Shown here piece after piece: positions 1-11,258 of a stretch of DNA of 51,884 bases. The stretch comes from Apophysomyces variabilis (taxonomy: Eukaryota > Mucoromycota > Mucoromycetes > Mucorales > Mucoraceae). How positions within the stretch are numbered: the first letter of the stretch is position 1; every line of letters begins with the position of its first letter. The stretch spans positions 4,918-56,801 of the forward strand of contig MZZL01000098.1 of assembly GCA_002749535.1 (NCBI GenBank), in the 5' to 3' direction. Both the position numbers and the translations under genes were made by a program. The notes beneath the pieces were generated by a model. That model did not search any database. It was not told the origin of the DNA and saw only the letters and a list, made by a program, of their open reading frames with translations.

Positions 1-1750
1 GCAATTATCAATACAACAACTCCACCTTTTGTAAGCAAAATCGACAATATGACAGAAGAGGTGGAAGTTCTTGTCCACCCCTACGCCACCCACTATGACT
101 ACTTATGTGAAGAAAACAGATACACAATCCTATTATTCTATGCAAAGCTATGATCTATGACGCTATAATGCCATTATATGCTTCATTTTATGTATAAATA
201 AAATTTACTAATGAGTCATGATAAATAAATCTATAGACCAATCTATTTATAAATGCTCATAGGATGCCGATTTTTACTAATTCTGAAAATTGTATAATCA
301 AAGATACTATGAAGCGCAAAAAAAATTAGATATATGGTGAAATAAGTAAAATTGAAGGTACTTCTAGCATTAACTTTTGTGGAGGTACCTCTAAAACTCA
401 AAATGATTTTAGAGGTACTTTTTCAATTTCCTTTTTCGGGGGGTACCTCTAAGAGGGTTACCTCTAAAATATAGTCACCCCCGACGACGTTCTCACACGG
501 GAACAATTCAGAGAACTCTACCATAGCCGTTAGACGCATAATAACCGTCCGATACAGGACTGGAAAACCCAGAAGACGTATGCCAATATTGGGGTCCGAT
601 GAAATAGGGTCTAAAAATCAAGCTGGCCGATAATCCTGCCCAAGGACATTGTTCTGGCTGTGCGTATCAGGACTGGAGTAACAGACGTTGGCTCCAGGGT
701 GAAAGGTCGCAGCAGGCAAAAGGATACGAAGTTACCGACGACAGCACAGACAATATACCTCTGTGGCAATAACAGAATAAGTATTATACATCACAAATTC
801 ATTCTTATTGTTTTCGTTGCGGTGTTTATCTGAAAGCCACCCGGATAGTCGAAAAAATAAAGGCTATCAATGGTGGATCGGAATTGATTGTCGCCGATTG
901 CCCCTCTGTGAAAATCCGGATACACGACTCGGAACAGGGATAGACAAACTGCTCTCTGTGTTGCGTTAGCTGGGATGTCGGTTTCATTAGCAAGCATGCA
1001 GAAGCCGTTTGCAACTTTTGACCGCAACAAACTGGTCAGTCACTATGTCACTGAATAACTATTAGTTGTCTGGCGCCTGAACGAGGTAAGGATTTGCATA
1101 TACAAAATGTATTACGGAGATATAACATAGCAAACAGCTTGTCTTGATAAGCTTGGTTACCAGCCATTAGGCAAATAAAAAAGCAGATAAAATAATCAGT
1201 TACTGAGGAATGCAGCTTACAAAAGAAACATCTATTTTTGTTTTATTACAATGAGGAACATTTTGAAGCTATTGTATTACTTTGGGTTAAAAGTTGTAAA
1301 TCAGACTTGGGACTTAAGCAGTGGTATGCCACGAGCTGCAGATACAGGTTTTAATTATCAATGGACTTCAAGAGGAAGAATATCCATCCTATAATCGTCG
1401 GGTACCGTTAGCACATGTTGTAAGGGATAGAAAGCACAGCTGGAAGAATTTAATGATCGAGAACTTTCTTAAACCAATAGCACTGACACCAATCAATAAA
1501 CACAACCAGATGTGTTCAATGACATAAGCAATCGAGATACATTCCATACTGTTCCGCTGCTAATTCATTGAGTCGAACTAAGCTCCTAAAAAATATCAGA
1601 ATGTAGCAATGAATGGCTTGAACTTAGTTATTCACTTATTATCCATTAGCAATTTTTAAAGCGGACAGAATTCAGCCCTACCGTAATATATAAGGAGGGT
1701 TCCATAAAATACATATGGTGCAGCTGGTAGCATAAGATTGGTATAGCGTC
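1..1750. other. Left-end region without a supported gene
   Basis: I find no convincing gene here. Short open frames on both strands (for example 791-1030 minus and 1321-1527 plus) match no family I know and have no clear splice partners. The first 480 bases are AT-rich and contain a palindromic repeat cluster at 385-469. About 480-1030 is more GC-balanced and could be decayed sequence, but I cannot identify it. Confidence 0.5.
385..469. repeat. Cluster of short TACCTCTAA-type repeats with a perfect 12-bp hairpin
   Basis: GTACCTCTAAAA at 385-396 pairs perfectly with TTTTAGAGGTAC at 407-418 across a 10-nt loop. Two more direct copies follow, GGTACCTCTAA near 442-452 and GTTACCTCTAAAA near 457-469. 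This gives three direct copies and one inverted copy within 85 bp in an AT-rich setting. It could be the end of a small non-autonomous element or a transcribed hairpin. The sequence does not say which. Confidence 0.6.
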
Positions 1751-2097
1751 ATGAAGACATCGTTTATCTTTGGTACTGTTTTATCTCTTGTCTCTCTCGC
1801 CTTGGCTGTTCCTCTTCATCACCTTGGATTCGATCATTATGATCACAATGACGAGCATAATAGCCGTAACCAGATAATTGGAAACGTCGATCTTAGAGGC
1901 TCCGAACCGGATCGTAGCAACCATCAGATGGTTCAAAATGTTGGCAATGACGGTGGTTCCCATGGTGGACTCGTGAGTATAAGGAGTTATTAATACCAAA
2001 CAATCTTCTCATCTTCTCATAGCTTAACAACGTATTGGGTGGCGGTATTGCAAGCGATAACGAACGCCATATTCAGATTATCCAGACCTCTCATTAA
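1751..2097 (+). CDS. Small secreted His/Asp/Asn-rich peptide
   Basis: Two exons, 1751-1972 and 2023-2097, are joined in phase 0 across a 50-nt GTGAGT...TAG intron and encode 98 residues. The first 19 residues form a typical signal peptide ending in a small-residue cleavage site (SLALA, then VP). Next comes a short His/Asp-rich stretch (HHLGFDHYDHNDEHN), then an Asn- and Gly-rich body, and a C-terminus ending IQIIQTSH. There are no cysteines, transmembrane segment or GPI signal in the mature part. I do not recognise a family. The clustered His and Asp suggest possible metal binding, which is inference. Reading through the intron would give only 80 residues. Its neighbour IBA57 is convergent, with about 100 bp between the two stops. 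Confidence 0.6.
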
Positions 2098-2201
2098 CCA
2101 TTTTATGTTATTCTATTCAATTGGACAAATAATGTTTGTACAGCAAACTATTTCAGTTGCAAATAAACAGTTTGGCCAGTCTAGCACTTGAACAGTCGAA
2201 C

Positions 2202-3479
2202 TTAAACCTTGTCTTCTTCAGTAGTCCACCAATCAGGTAAAAATGGTCGCACACAAATGTTGTCAGCACCAGGAACTGTAAAAGCGATATCTTCACCAGC
2301 GACACACTCTTTAACATGTTCGAGCCGCATCAGGGCAAGCCCGACGTTGTGCACTCCTGAACATAGCTTACCCACGCTTCGTTTGCCAGATCCATCCGCA
2401 AGCTTAATTTCCATTTGAGGCTCTAGAGACCACTGCACATTACGGTCAACGAATTGAGCTGTGGGTGCCCTGCAAATGCCATTATTTACGTGATGTCAAC
2501 TCTCCATTTATACTTACTCTTCTCCCGTCTTGTAAATCTGGATAGGAACAATACGCTTTCTCACTACACCTGTGTGATATGTTCGGATCGTGAGCTCTTG
2601 GCCAATATAACAACCCTTCCTAAAATCAACTATCACAAACATTAACAACAAGCAATTGTTTAGTTTTACGAACGTTAGCACTAACCTCCGTTCATGTAAT
2701 CAAAATTAGATTCCAAGGGCAAAGACTGCTCAGGCCAAAGATCTTTGGTGCCTTCTGGTATACCATGCAAGAGCCTTCTCACGGTATATTCGGACGGCGC
2801 CACTTGTTGAAAATTTCCGGATGGTAATATGCTAGAAATATCTACTCTTACCATTAAATTGCTTTGCAATTATCAAACTCTTCACTTTTCTTACCTTGGT
2901 CACGCTTTAATACGGTGCGGTAACCTAGCCCAGGTAATCTAGGATCGCGGGCACCGATATCAGAGATCCGCTTTTCCTTCTTTACAAGCTCCAGATTAGA
3001 TGACGAAGGTATTGATGCGTGGCCCCAAATATTCCAAAGTGAATATTCTTCGGTAGCATCGCGAATCTTGACCTTGGATCGAAGTACGTATCGCTTGAGA
3101 TGCCTCAGGACAGTAGATGCGGAGTTTGCAGGGACATCCATGACGAATTTTGGATGCACAAAGTTCACTCCAGTGTTGACAGGATAAATAAATGCATCAA
3201 ACAGCATACGACCCTATGTTTGGTTTGTAACATGTGCTGGCAGTGGCCAAGTGGTTGGGTTACCTGTGGTGTCAGAAAAGCAGTAAAGAAGCCGTCACCT
3301 CCTGCCGAGATTAGCGGCATATGATTTGTAATGAGGCCTTGGAGAAATTTAGCTGTGTCGGGTCCTTCTAATTCTAATATATGACGATCAGGGATCGATG
3401 CATATCGATCACCTTTGTGAAGATCGTCTTTTTCCTGCAAATGGAGCACAGAAGAAGACATGAACGTGCGACGTGCCAT
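2202..3479 (-). CDS. IBA57: IBA57/CAF17 mitochondrial Fe-S assembly factor (GcvT-like)
   Basis: Five exons on the minus strand (3479-3264, 3213-2895, 2841-2686, 2629-2518, 2469-2202) join in frame to 356 residues, the usual length for the family (human IBA57 is about 356). The family hallmark KGCYIGQE, with its conserved Cys near residue 237, follows a VDF sequence. The N-terminal part has the family-like [22 protein letters not shown] stretch. IBA57 acts with ISCA1/ISCA2 in mitochondria to mature 4Fe-4S proteins such as aconitase and lipoate synthase, binding a folate-type cofactor through its aminomethyltransferase-like fold. The N-terminus begins [11 protein letters not shown], basic and Ser-rich as expected of a targeting peptide. 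All introns are 48-56 nt. I am confident of the family. The exact start is the least certain point, because Met7 is an alternative. Confidence 0.93.
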
Positions 3480-4266
3480 GGCTAAGAACCAATATGCATT
3501 GTTTTAGCATCAGAGGAAACACAACGTTGAATTGCTTACAGCACGTTCCGGCGACGCACTTAAGGCGCAAAGTACTACGACAAGTCAGCATAATGCAGGA
3601 AGCTTGTTACCCAAACGCGAAGACAATAAGTGGGGAACGGTTCACGATTCACTTCCCGAGTTGCACGCACGTAAATGACCCACCCTTTCGTTCCGGACTT
3701 TAAAAATTTTGGTATTACATGGGCGTTCACAGTTATAATGCGGCGATGGATGGTTTGTCCCAAGGAGCGGCGGCTTATATTAGGATCACGATTATAGATT
3801 TGGTTTAATCCTGGTTGTGCTACCAGGCACATGGATGTCTTACTTCAGAGAAAAGCGATCAATGAGTAGATCCAGGACAAAATAATGGTATCACTTATTC
3901 ATCATAAGGCAGGGGCTAAATTCAGCTGGACTTAGATAAATAGTCAGTTCCTTCTATGCTAGACAGGTTCAACAAAGCATAAATGAAGTTTATCCGGAAT
4001 AGCGTGGTAAGCAGTAAAATTCGAATAAAGTCTAACAGATTACCACAGCCGTTCCATATGAGTGATTAAGCAGAGCCGTTTCCACTAAACGTGAGTTACT
4101 ACAATTGTACATTGACATTGCAAATAACCTGCTACCGTTTTTCTCGTATAGGTATCTTTAGAGCTACTTTTACTTCATATTCTTTTATGTACAGAAGGTT
4201 CAATTTATTGTATGTGTTTTTGAATCAGATGTTGAACAATTGAGATGGGAATTTGGTAACAATTAA
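3480..4266. other. Intergenic: IBA57 upstream region and 3' flank of the Ecm33-like gene
   Basis: Both flanking genes are on the minus strand, so this 787-bp stretch holds the IBA57 promoter and the 3' UTR of the wall-protein gene. An 85-codon open frame at 3575-3832 (minus) has no recognisable content and no plausible splice link, so I do not call it. I see no RNA gene or clear repeat. Confidence 0.5.
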
Positions 4267-5626
4267 TTAGAGACTGAGAGAAATAAAAGTTAAACCAATC
4301 ATTAGAGCCAACCAAGAATCCAGGACGGGGCCAGCATTTGACAAGTTTGGCGTGTTGCCTGTAGATTGACCGCTTCGGCTGCTGCCACCAATTTTATCTG
4401 GGATACCAGCATTTTGACCAATGGTAGGTGTCATTTGGCTTTCCTGCAAGCTTGATGCACAGCTCCAAACAGTGCCTTTGACTACATTGTCGCCTTTCAT
4501 CTTCTTTTCAATTTCAGAACAGGGGAACTGGGAACTAGATGTTTGCAGACGCATGCCACCACGCACATCTTGAAGCACCGGAAGCTTATAACTTTCAAAG
4601 GATCCAGCCATATCAATAGTTCCGTCGACTTCGCCAAGTTTCGGGAAACCATCAATCGTCTTTAACTGAGTATTGTTACCAATAGATAATGCACCACCGA
4701 TTTTCGCCAAGTTCTTGAACGAAGTGTCGGTTAATTTGTCATTGTTAGCAATGGTAAGGGTCCCTCCAATTAGCTCAAGATTGTCCATGCTGAGGCTGGT
4801 GAACTCATTTTGATGGAACGAAATATCAGATCCAATGCGGCTTAGCGCAGGAACATCAAGATGAGCTAGGTTGCGGAATGTACCATTCTGCAGTGAGGCA
4901 AGATTGGTTGCCTTTCGATTTGACCCGAAGAAAAAATGTTAGTTTGTCTGTTTAGACTTAATTTTTCTCTCTTCTGAATGCCGTTACCTGGAACTCCAAG
5001 GCGTGACCATTAGCAATGACATACAAAGAACCTTTCAATTCTTTAACAGAGGAGAAGTCAAAATGCTTCATATAGTTATTGTTAGTTAATGTGAATGAAT
5101 TCATCGACTCCGGATGGAAACCATCGATGCCTGGTGCTCTAGTATCCTCAATACGCATATCATCGATCTTTGTAAGACCCGAAGGGAATTGTATCTTCTC
5201 TAAGGCTGGTAATATGGCCAGGGTCAATCCTTTGGCTTCCATGAGCGCAGGTAGATCCACTTTTTCGAGAATTGTGTGGTTGGTGACTTTCAGTTCGCCC
5301 TTGACTGTTTTCAGCTGAGGTGCACTGAAGACCTTCAGATCCGTGCTGCCCTGAATAACGAGATCGCCTGATATTTCTTCAACACCAGATAGTTCCAGTT
5401 GCGGTACGTGGACGTCGTCAATCATGACATTGCCAGTGAATTTTTTACAGTGCTTGATAGCATCTAGGTCACCTTGTCCCACCACCTTGACATCCGCAGA
5501 GCATGGTGCTACAGTATCCACCAATTATTAGTCTGCGTTTCCGCTTTCAGTTCAACCTTACTTACTCTGAGCCAAGACGGCTACCGACATAGTCATTAGG
5601 ATCACTGACAAGGCCAACCTAGTCAT
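4267..5626 (-). CDS. ECM33: Ecm33/Sps2-like GPI-anchored cell-wall protein
   Basis: Three exons (5626-5566, 5508-4988, 4911-4267) encode 408 residues. Residues 1-20 are a signal peptide (MTRLALSVILMTMSVAVLAQ). The body is a series of receptor-L-domain/leucine-rich-like repeats of the Ecm33 type, with motifs such as LELSGVEEISGDLVIQG, SFTLTNNNYMKHFDFSSVKEL and LELIGGTLTIANN. The C-terminus is a Ser/Thr/Gly/Asn-rich stalk followed by a hydrophobic tail ending GLTFISLSL, as expected for GPI attachment. Ecm33 proteins are plasma-membrane or wall proteins needed for wall integrity and normal mannoprotein organisation. Divergent transcription with DDB1 leaves about 1 kb of shared upstream DNA. The family call is firm. 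Orthology to yeast ECM33 rather than a paralogue is inferred. Confidence 0.85.
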
Positions 5627-6662
5627 TTTTTAGAAAAGAGAGTCAGGAAAATAAAGATTATCGGCAAAAATGGCGCTGGCGCGTCTTTTATATCTTTTAA
5701 GCCGAAAGCACGTTACCCTTTTCTTGAGTTTGGTGGTTGTCTATGTGAGTTTTATTAAAATCATGTCTGTGCACGAAAAGGCGAGAATGGTATGTTCACG
5801 CAATGCGGAGTGGAACGTTGGAATTTGCAAATTGATCAAACATTCGATTTACTCGTACCGAAGGTTAGATCAGTTTTCGTGATTTCGCATTGACACTCCT
5901 TTACTCCATCCATGATGGATCATTAAAAGGCCTTGATTTATCCGCGTTTAATCCAGCGTGTATGGATAGACTTTTGCAGCAGCGGCACATATGAAAAAAT
6001 TTACTCTCCTGATATGGAAACAATAGGAAAGCATAGATCAGAAAGGAAAATCGCCACAACAACCTTTCCTTTGTAATGCATTCAACCTGCAAATAAAATA
6101 AAAAAGCTTGTATAACAGGACAACAAGATTCAGATGGCACTTTTGATATTCTTGTCGCCTCGGGTACGTAATATATCGCCAGTAGGAATCAAAATGGATT
6201 ATGGCTCCTTTTGGGAAGATGTTTGCTTGGGATGTAGGCATGGTTTTGTTATACGTTAGCAACTTCATTTGCACCAATATTCATTCGTTACTGTTGTGCT
6301 GTTAAGTCTAATGTCGGTTTCATGTGGTTGCCTCCTTGTAAATGCTGTTAAGCAATGAATAAAATTTATGCAGCCGTTCATGAAGAAAGATATAACACGC
6401 AAAACGAACAACTAGGAAAGGAATCGACCGCTTACTTAAGTTTGCCCTTCCAAAAAAAACCAAAGTACATGACGATCGCAATTTTAGATACTTTGAGTTG
6501 GATACACAGAAAGACATTAACCTTAACAAACAAGGGAACGAGCTGTTTCTGGCTGTCTGAGTCCGTGACTCGATCTGCTATGTTCAAGAGTGACTACGTT
6601 TAGGTTCTGCTCGAAGGAAGTTCACGCAAAAAAAAAAAGAAACGGATGTTTGGCTGCGCGTC
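5627..6662. other. Divergent intergenic region between the Ecm33-like gene and DDB1
   Basis: This 1036-bp AT-rich stretch lies between two divergently transcribed genes and should hold both promoters. Short frames at 5670-5882 (plus), 5901-6277 (minus) and 6355-6603 (plus) have no recognisable content. An A-run just before the DDB1 start (6629-6641) is the only low-complexity tract noted. Confidence 0.5.
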
Positions 6663-9600
6663 ATGTCTCAATACCAGTATGTCGTAACAGCTCAAAAACC
6701 AACAGCAACGCAATTTGCTGTCAAAGGAAACTTTACAGCGGTTGGCGAGACGAATCTGGTGCTAGGGTGAGCTATAACGTCGGTGATATAGAATACTATA
6801 TATTGAGGATGAAAAACAATAGCAAAGGAACACGCATCGAAATTTATACGTTAACACCTGATGGGCTAAAGCCAACGATGGAGTTTAGCATCTACGGTAC
6901 CATTGCTGATTTAAAACTATACAAACCTCAGGTAAACGCTTACACGCCTGTTTAGGCGCCGGCTTTTTAACGACCGTTGTCTCTTGTACAGGGCCGTGTC
7001 AAAGCATCGCTTTTTATATTGACCAACCGACATAAATACTGCATCTTGTCTTATTGCGAGAATACACAGCAGATTGTAACGGAAGTCAGCAGTGAGATTG
7101 CTATGCCTGGTGATGCCCGTGTAAAGAAAGAAGAAGTACACAGCACCGTTGATGCCTCCTGTCGTTATATAGCTACTTCACTTTATGAATCTATCGTAAC
7201 CATCATCATACCCGAATTTGGACCAAAACCTCGGGAAACTGGTACTTATTCTCGCAGAAGTTCTCTCAGAAGAGATTCCCGACGGCGACAGCAACAGCAA
7301 CAATCCCCTCCTGACTATGTGAATATTGTGTAAGTGATATAACTCCTCTTTTGCCAGCATTATTATAACATGTGGGTACTTTAGTCTCACCGATAAAGCT
7401 ATTGTGAACATGGCGTTTCTACAAGATGCGACACAACCAACCTTGATGATATTGTACGAAGATGCTTTAAATCGCAGATACTTGCAGACATTTCTGTTAG
7501 ATCTTCGACATCGGGAACTTATTGGGGTTGATATTGTAATGGACCATTTTGAGTCGGAGGCCACACAGATGATCGCCATGCCTTCTGTTGTGGGAGGTGT
7601 TATATTGCTTGGTGGAAAATTTATCCGCTATTTGAAACCACATCAGGCACCCAAAGCCATTGGCATAAAAAAATCAATGATTAACAGGTAGGGTTGGCAT
7701 CTTTCTACTATAGTGCGCTTACAGTATACTTAGTTACACATTAACGAATGACGATGGATCTCGCATCTTACTCGGCGATGCAGAGGGTCGCCTCTATCTG
7801 CTCACACTAAATATATTAAACGGTACCGTTGATTCACTATGCTTTATCAGTTTGGGCCAGGTAATCAACACGTTGTCACACGGTAATGGTTAGTGACCCT
7901 ATCAACCCTTTAGATATCATCGCCATCCTGCCTATCCTACCTCGATAACGATGTTGTTTTTATTGGTTCGGCAGTGGGGGATTCGCAGCTTGTGTATATA
8001 CACAGAAACGATCAAGGGGCTGTGGAAGATGGCGAAATATTGGAAGTCATTGAGGAATTTCCAAACCTCGGGCCAGTGGGCGACTTTTGTATAGCAGATT
8101 TGGATAAACAAGTAAGAGTGAGAAAATGAACATATTTAAACGTTAATGGGTTACTTCAGGGCCAAGACCAATTAATCACATGTTCCGGTGCTGCAAAAGA
8201 CAGCTCACTAAGGATAATTCGAAATGGTGTTGGGCTTAACGAGCTGGCAGCAATAGAGATCAGTGGAGTCAAAGGCATTTGGACTTTGCGTCCATCATTT
8301 ATAGAGAAGTAAGCATTACCTTCCAGCGTTTATGTTGCTTATTGACTTTAATTTTGTAGACACGACCATATGCTAATTATTTCATTTATCAATCAAACAT
8401 GTCTTCTACAACTGCGGGATACTGCTATGAAGCGATTGGATAGCTATTCTGGCTTTGCATTGGATAAAAGAACATTGGCTGCCGCTAATGTTGTTGATGA
8501 CCTTGTGTTACAAGTAACAGACTCAAGCGTTCGTTTGATGGATTCCAGGGTAGAAGGCTGTTTGCTGGACGAATGGTTCCCTGACGATCAAGCACAAATA
8601 ACGGTCGCAACGATTAATCCGAGCCAATGCGTTGTTTCTATAGGATACGGTCGCCTGATCGCACTGCAGATTGTAGACAGGCGATTGATGAAGATTGGGT
8701 AAGATGAATTCCTCCAGTTTGATGGAGAGAACAAAGTGCAGTCCATTCTGATCTGCTGTCTGACAGTTATTTTTATGACGACCTACAGAGCAACTCAACT
8801 GGAACAAGAAGTTTCTTGCATCGATATCACACCGATCGACCCATTAATGCCCTTACAGTCCTCGGTAATCGCTGTTGGGGTTTGGAAGGATATAGGCGTT
8901 CGCCTATTGTCCCTTCCTAGCATGAAAGTGATTGCTCAAGAAAACCTCGGTGGAACGGTTATGCCTCGATCAATTTTAATGGCCAAATTTGAAGATGTCT
9001 GTTATCTTTTAGTAGCATTAGGTAAAGCTTCAAACGGATCTCTTGCATAGCAATCTCACGGATAGATTGTTTATTTAGGCGACGGGCAATTTTACAACTT
9101 CAAGCTAGATAGCCGGCAAGGCCGACTGTGGGATGAAAAGCGATCTTTTTTAGGAAAGCTACCTATTTCTCTTGGAACTTTTACATCAAATGGGACTACG
9201 CACGTTTTTGCAGCATCGGACAAACCTAGCGTAATTCACAGCCGAAATCAAAAACTTATTTACTCGAACGTGAATCTGAAGGTATACAAGGTTGAGGCAT
9301 ATTGGGTTTCAATTCACGAGCATGTCTTATTATCAGGAAGTGCGTTGTGTGACATCTTTCAATAGCCTTTCGTTCCCTGATGCTATTGCCCTGACGACTA
9401 AGGATTGTCTTGTAATTGGGCAGATGGAAGAAATCCAGAAACTCCATATTACAAAAATACCAACTTCTGACACGCCGTTGCGTATCACATATCAAGAGTC
9501 ATCAAGAACATTTGGCATCACGACTGAAACACTTAGTTCGCAATCTTACTCAGCGCAAGTTGTCATGGGTGCCTTTGAAATCTTGGACGACCAAACTTTT

Positions 9601-10818
9601 TCAGGTAGGTAGTCATCTTTGTGGCCTCTTTGGAGCTGACATTCTTCAGTTCTTGATCGTGTCTACTTTAAGCTATTCGAAAGACCTCTGGCCATTGCCA
9701 CTCTGAAGTTCAACGAAGATCCAAACGATTATTATGTCCTTGGCACTGGTGTCGAAAGTGATCATTATGAATCTTACAGTATGGGCAGAATATTACTGTT
9801 TTCTGTGACAGAGCAGCGGACTCTCAGCATCGTCAGCCAAATTGAAACTGACGGTATGGTTGAAGCTGTTCGATCGTTCCAAGGAAAGCTTTTAGCTAGC
9901 ATACGAGGACAAGTAAGGATCAATATGCATAACGGTGGATATTAAGAGTTGTCCTAGCTTCATCTGTTCCGGTGGGACGTTGAGCTTGGAGATCAAGGCC
10001 AGCTTATTTTCGTATGCTCACATCCGCTTGCTGCCAGCACAGATTCATGGACGATCTATAATGATGTGATCGTGGCAGGGGATATATTCTACGGTCTGAA
10101 GGCTGTCGGATTTAATGCTCGATCAGAAAGTTTTGAAGATCTGGCCAGCGAAGATAATCGAAAATCTGTAACAGCTGTTGAGGCTCTCAATGACAAGTTA
10201 TTTGTCGCTGCAGAAGAAGAAGGGCATCTGTTTGTTGTACGACGTGACGACCAGCAAGAGATCTCGGATGAACCACTTGTTAAGACTGTCAGTCAATGGC
10301 ATTTAGGCGAGCGCATACAGCGGTTACGTTTCGGTAAGGTGCTAAGGATCGTAAGTCAAATTTTGTAACATGGCGCATAGGTTCTCTTGGCATGAATCAA
10401 TCCGATCCAGATAATAGACCGATTGCGCAGTCGCTCATTTTTGCCACTGCCAGCGGTGCTATTGGTGTAATTGCTCCTTTATCGGAAGAACGATTTAAAT
10501 TACTCTGGCAGATGCAAAATAATATGAGCAAGGTCATTCGAAGCATAGGAGATCTGAATCATGCAGAGTAAGCAAAGGGAGTTATAAGAAGAGGGTAGAG
10601 CTAATATACCATTGTGTAGCTGGAGGAAGGTCTCTCTAATGGATCGGATAGACAAATGTAGTAATTTTATTGATGGCGATCTGATTGAGAGTTTTCTCGA
10701 TTTGACACCTCAGCAGATGCAGAAGGTTGTTGATGGTCACAGTGGCGGTCGAAAATTGGATTCCAGCGTTGAAGATCTTTGTAAAGTCGTGGAGGAACTT
10801 ATGAGTATCCATTCATAA
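6663..10818 (+). CDS. DDB1: DDB1, UV-damaged DNA-binding protein 1 / CUL4 adaptor
   Basis: Fifteen exons join in frame to 1136 residues (human DDB1 is 1140). Exons: 6663-6766, 6808-6931, 6992-7329, 7385-7687, 7734-7860, 7914-8111, 8160-8308, 8360-8698, 8789-9021, 9079-9281, 9337-9604, 9650-9912, 9958-10333, 10381-10567, 10620-10818. The protein starts [15 protein letters not shown], nearly identical to metazoan DDB1. It follows that family throughout, for example [25 protein letters not shown] and the C-terminal [14 protein letters not shown] and [13 protein letters not shown]1 is a three-propeller adaptor linking CUL4-RBX1 to DCAF substrate receptors in nucleotide-excision repair and replication control. 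One oddity is an Arg/Ser-rich plus poly-Gln insert at about residues 156-183 in the first propeller. S. cerevisiae lacks DDB1, which fits a non-yeast fungus. Confidence 0.97.
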
Positions 10819-11258
10819 ACCTAAGTTTGTAAATAAAAATACTATTTGACGTCGTGTTGGTACCTAAAAGAGTGTCCAACAACGACCGCATTTATTTATC
10901 CATGTAGCGCTTGAGTTCTGAACAGTGCAATCTGACGTTACCTGGATATGCTATGGATGCCCTCTTCCTTTAATCTCCTTCCGGCTACCCATGCCATATT
11001 ATACACTTCCCCGATGCACCTTTCCAGTACAACTGCACTGCAAAGATGATCTTTGATTTGCGGACGGGATGCCTATCAAAGAAGGGAGGGATTCAAAATT
11101 CTTCTTTTAGGACGGGTTACGGAGAAAAAAATTGTGGATGGCGTTACACCAATTCTGTTCAAGTGGTCTTCATCAGTGGCTTTCTTTGTGAGCAGTGCTT
11201 CAGACACGTCTTGGCCCCTTTATAAACGCAAGGACATAATAGACTTCTTTAGCAGCTA
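10819..11258. other. Intergenic between DDB1 and the UBP8/USP22 gene
   Basis: This is 440 bp between tandem plus-strand genes. A canonical AATAAA lies about 15 nt after the DDB1 stop. The remainder should be the promoter and 5' UTR of the ubiquitin-protease gene. The 68-codon frame at 11053-11259 has no recognisable content. Confidence 0.5.

Noticed and set aside
791..1030. 79-codon minus-strand frame at the left end
   Set aside because: The tracked start is not an ATG, and I recognise no domain and find no neighbouring exons in frame.
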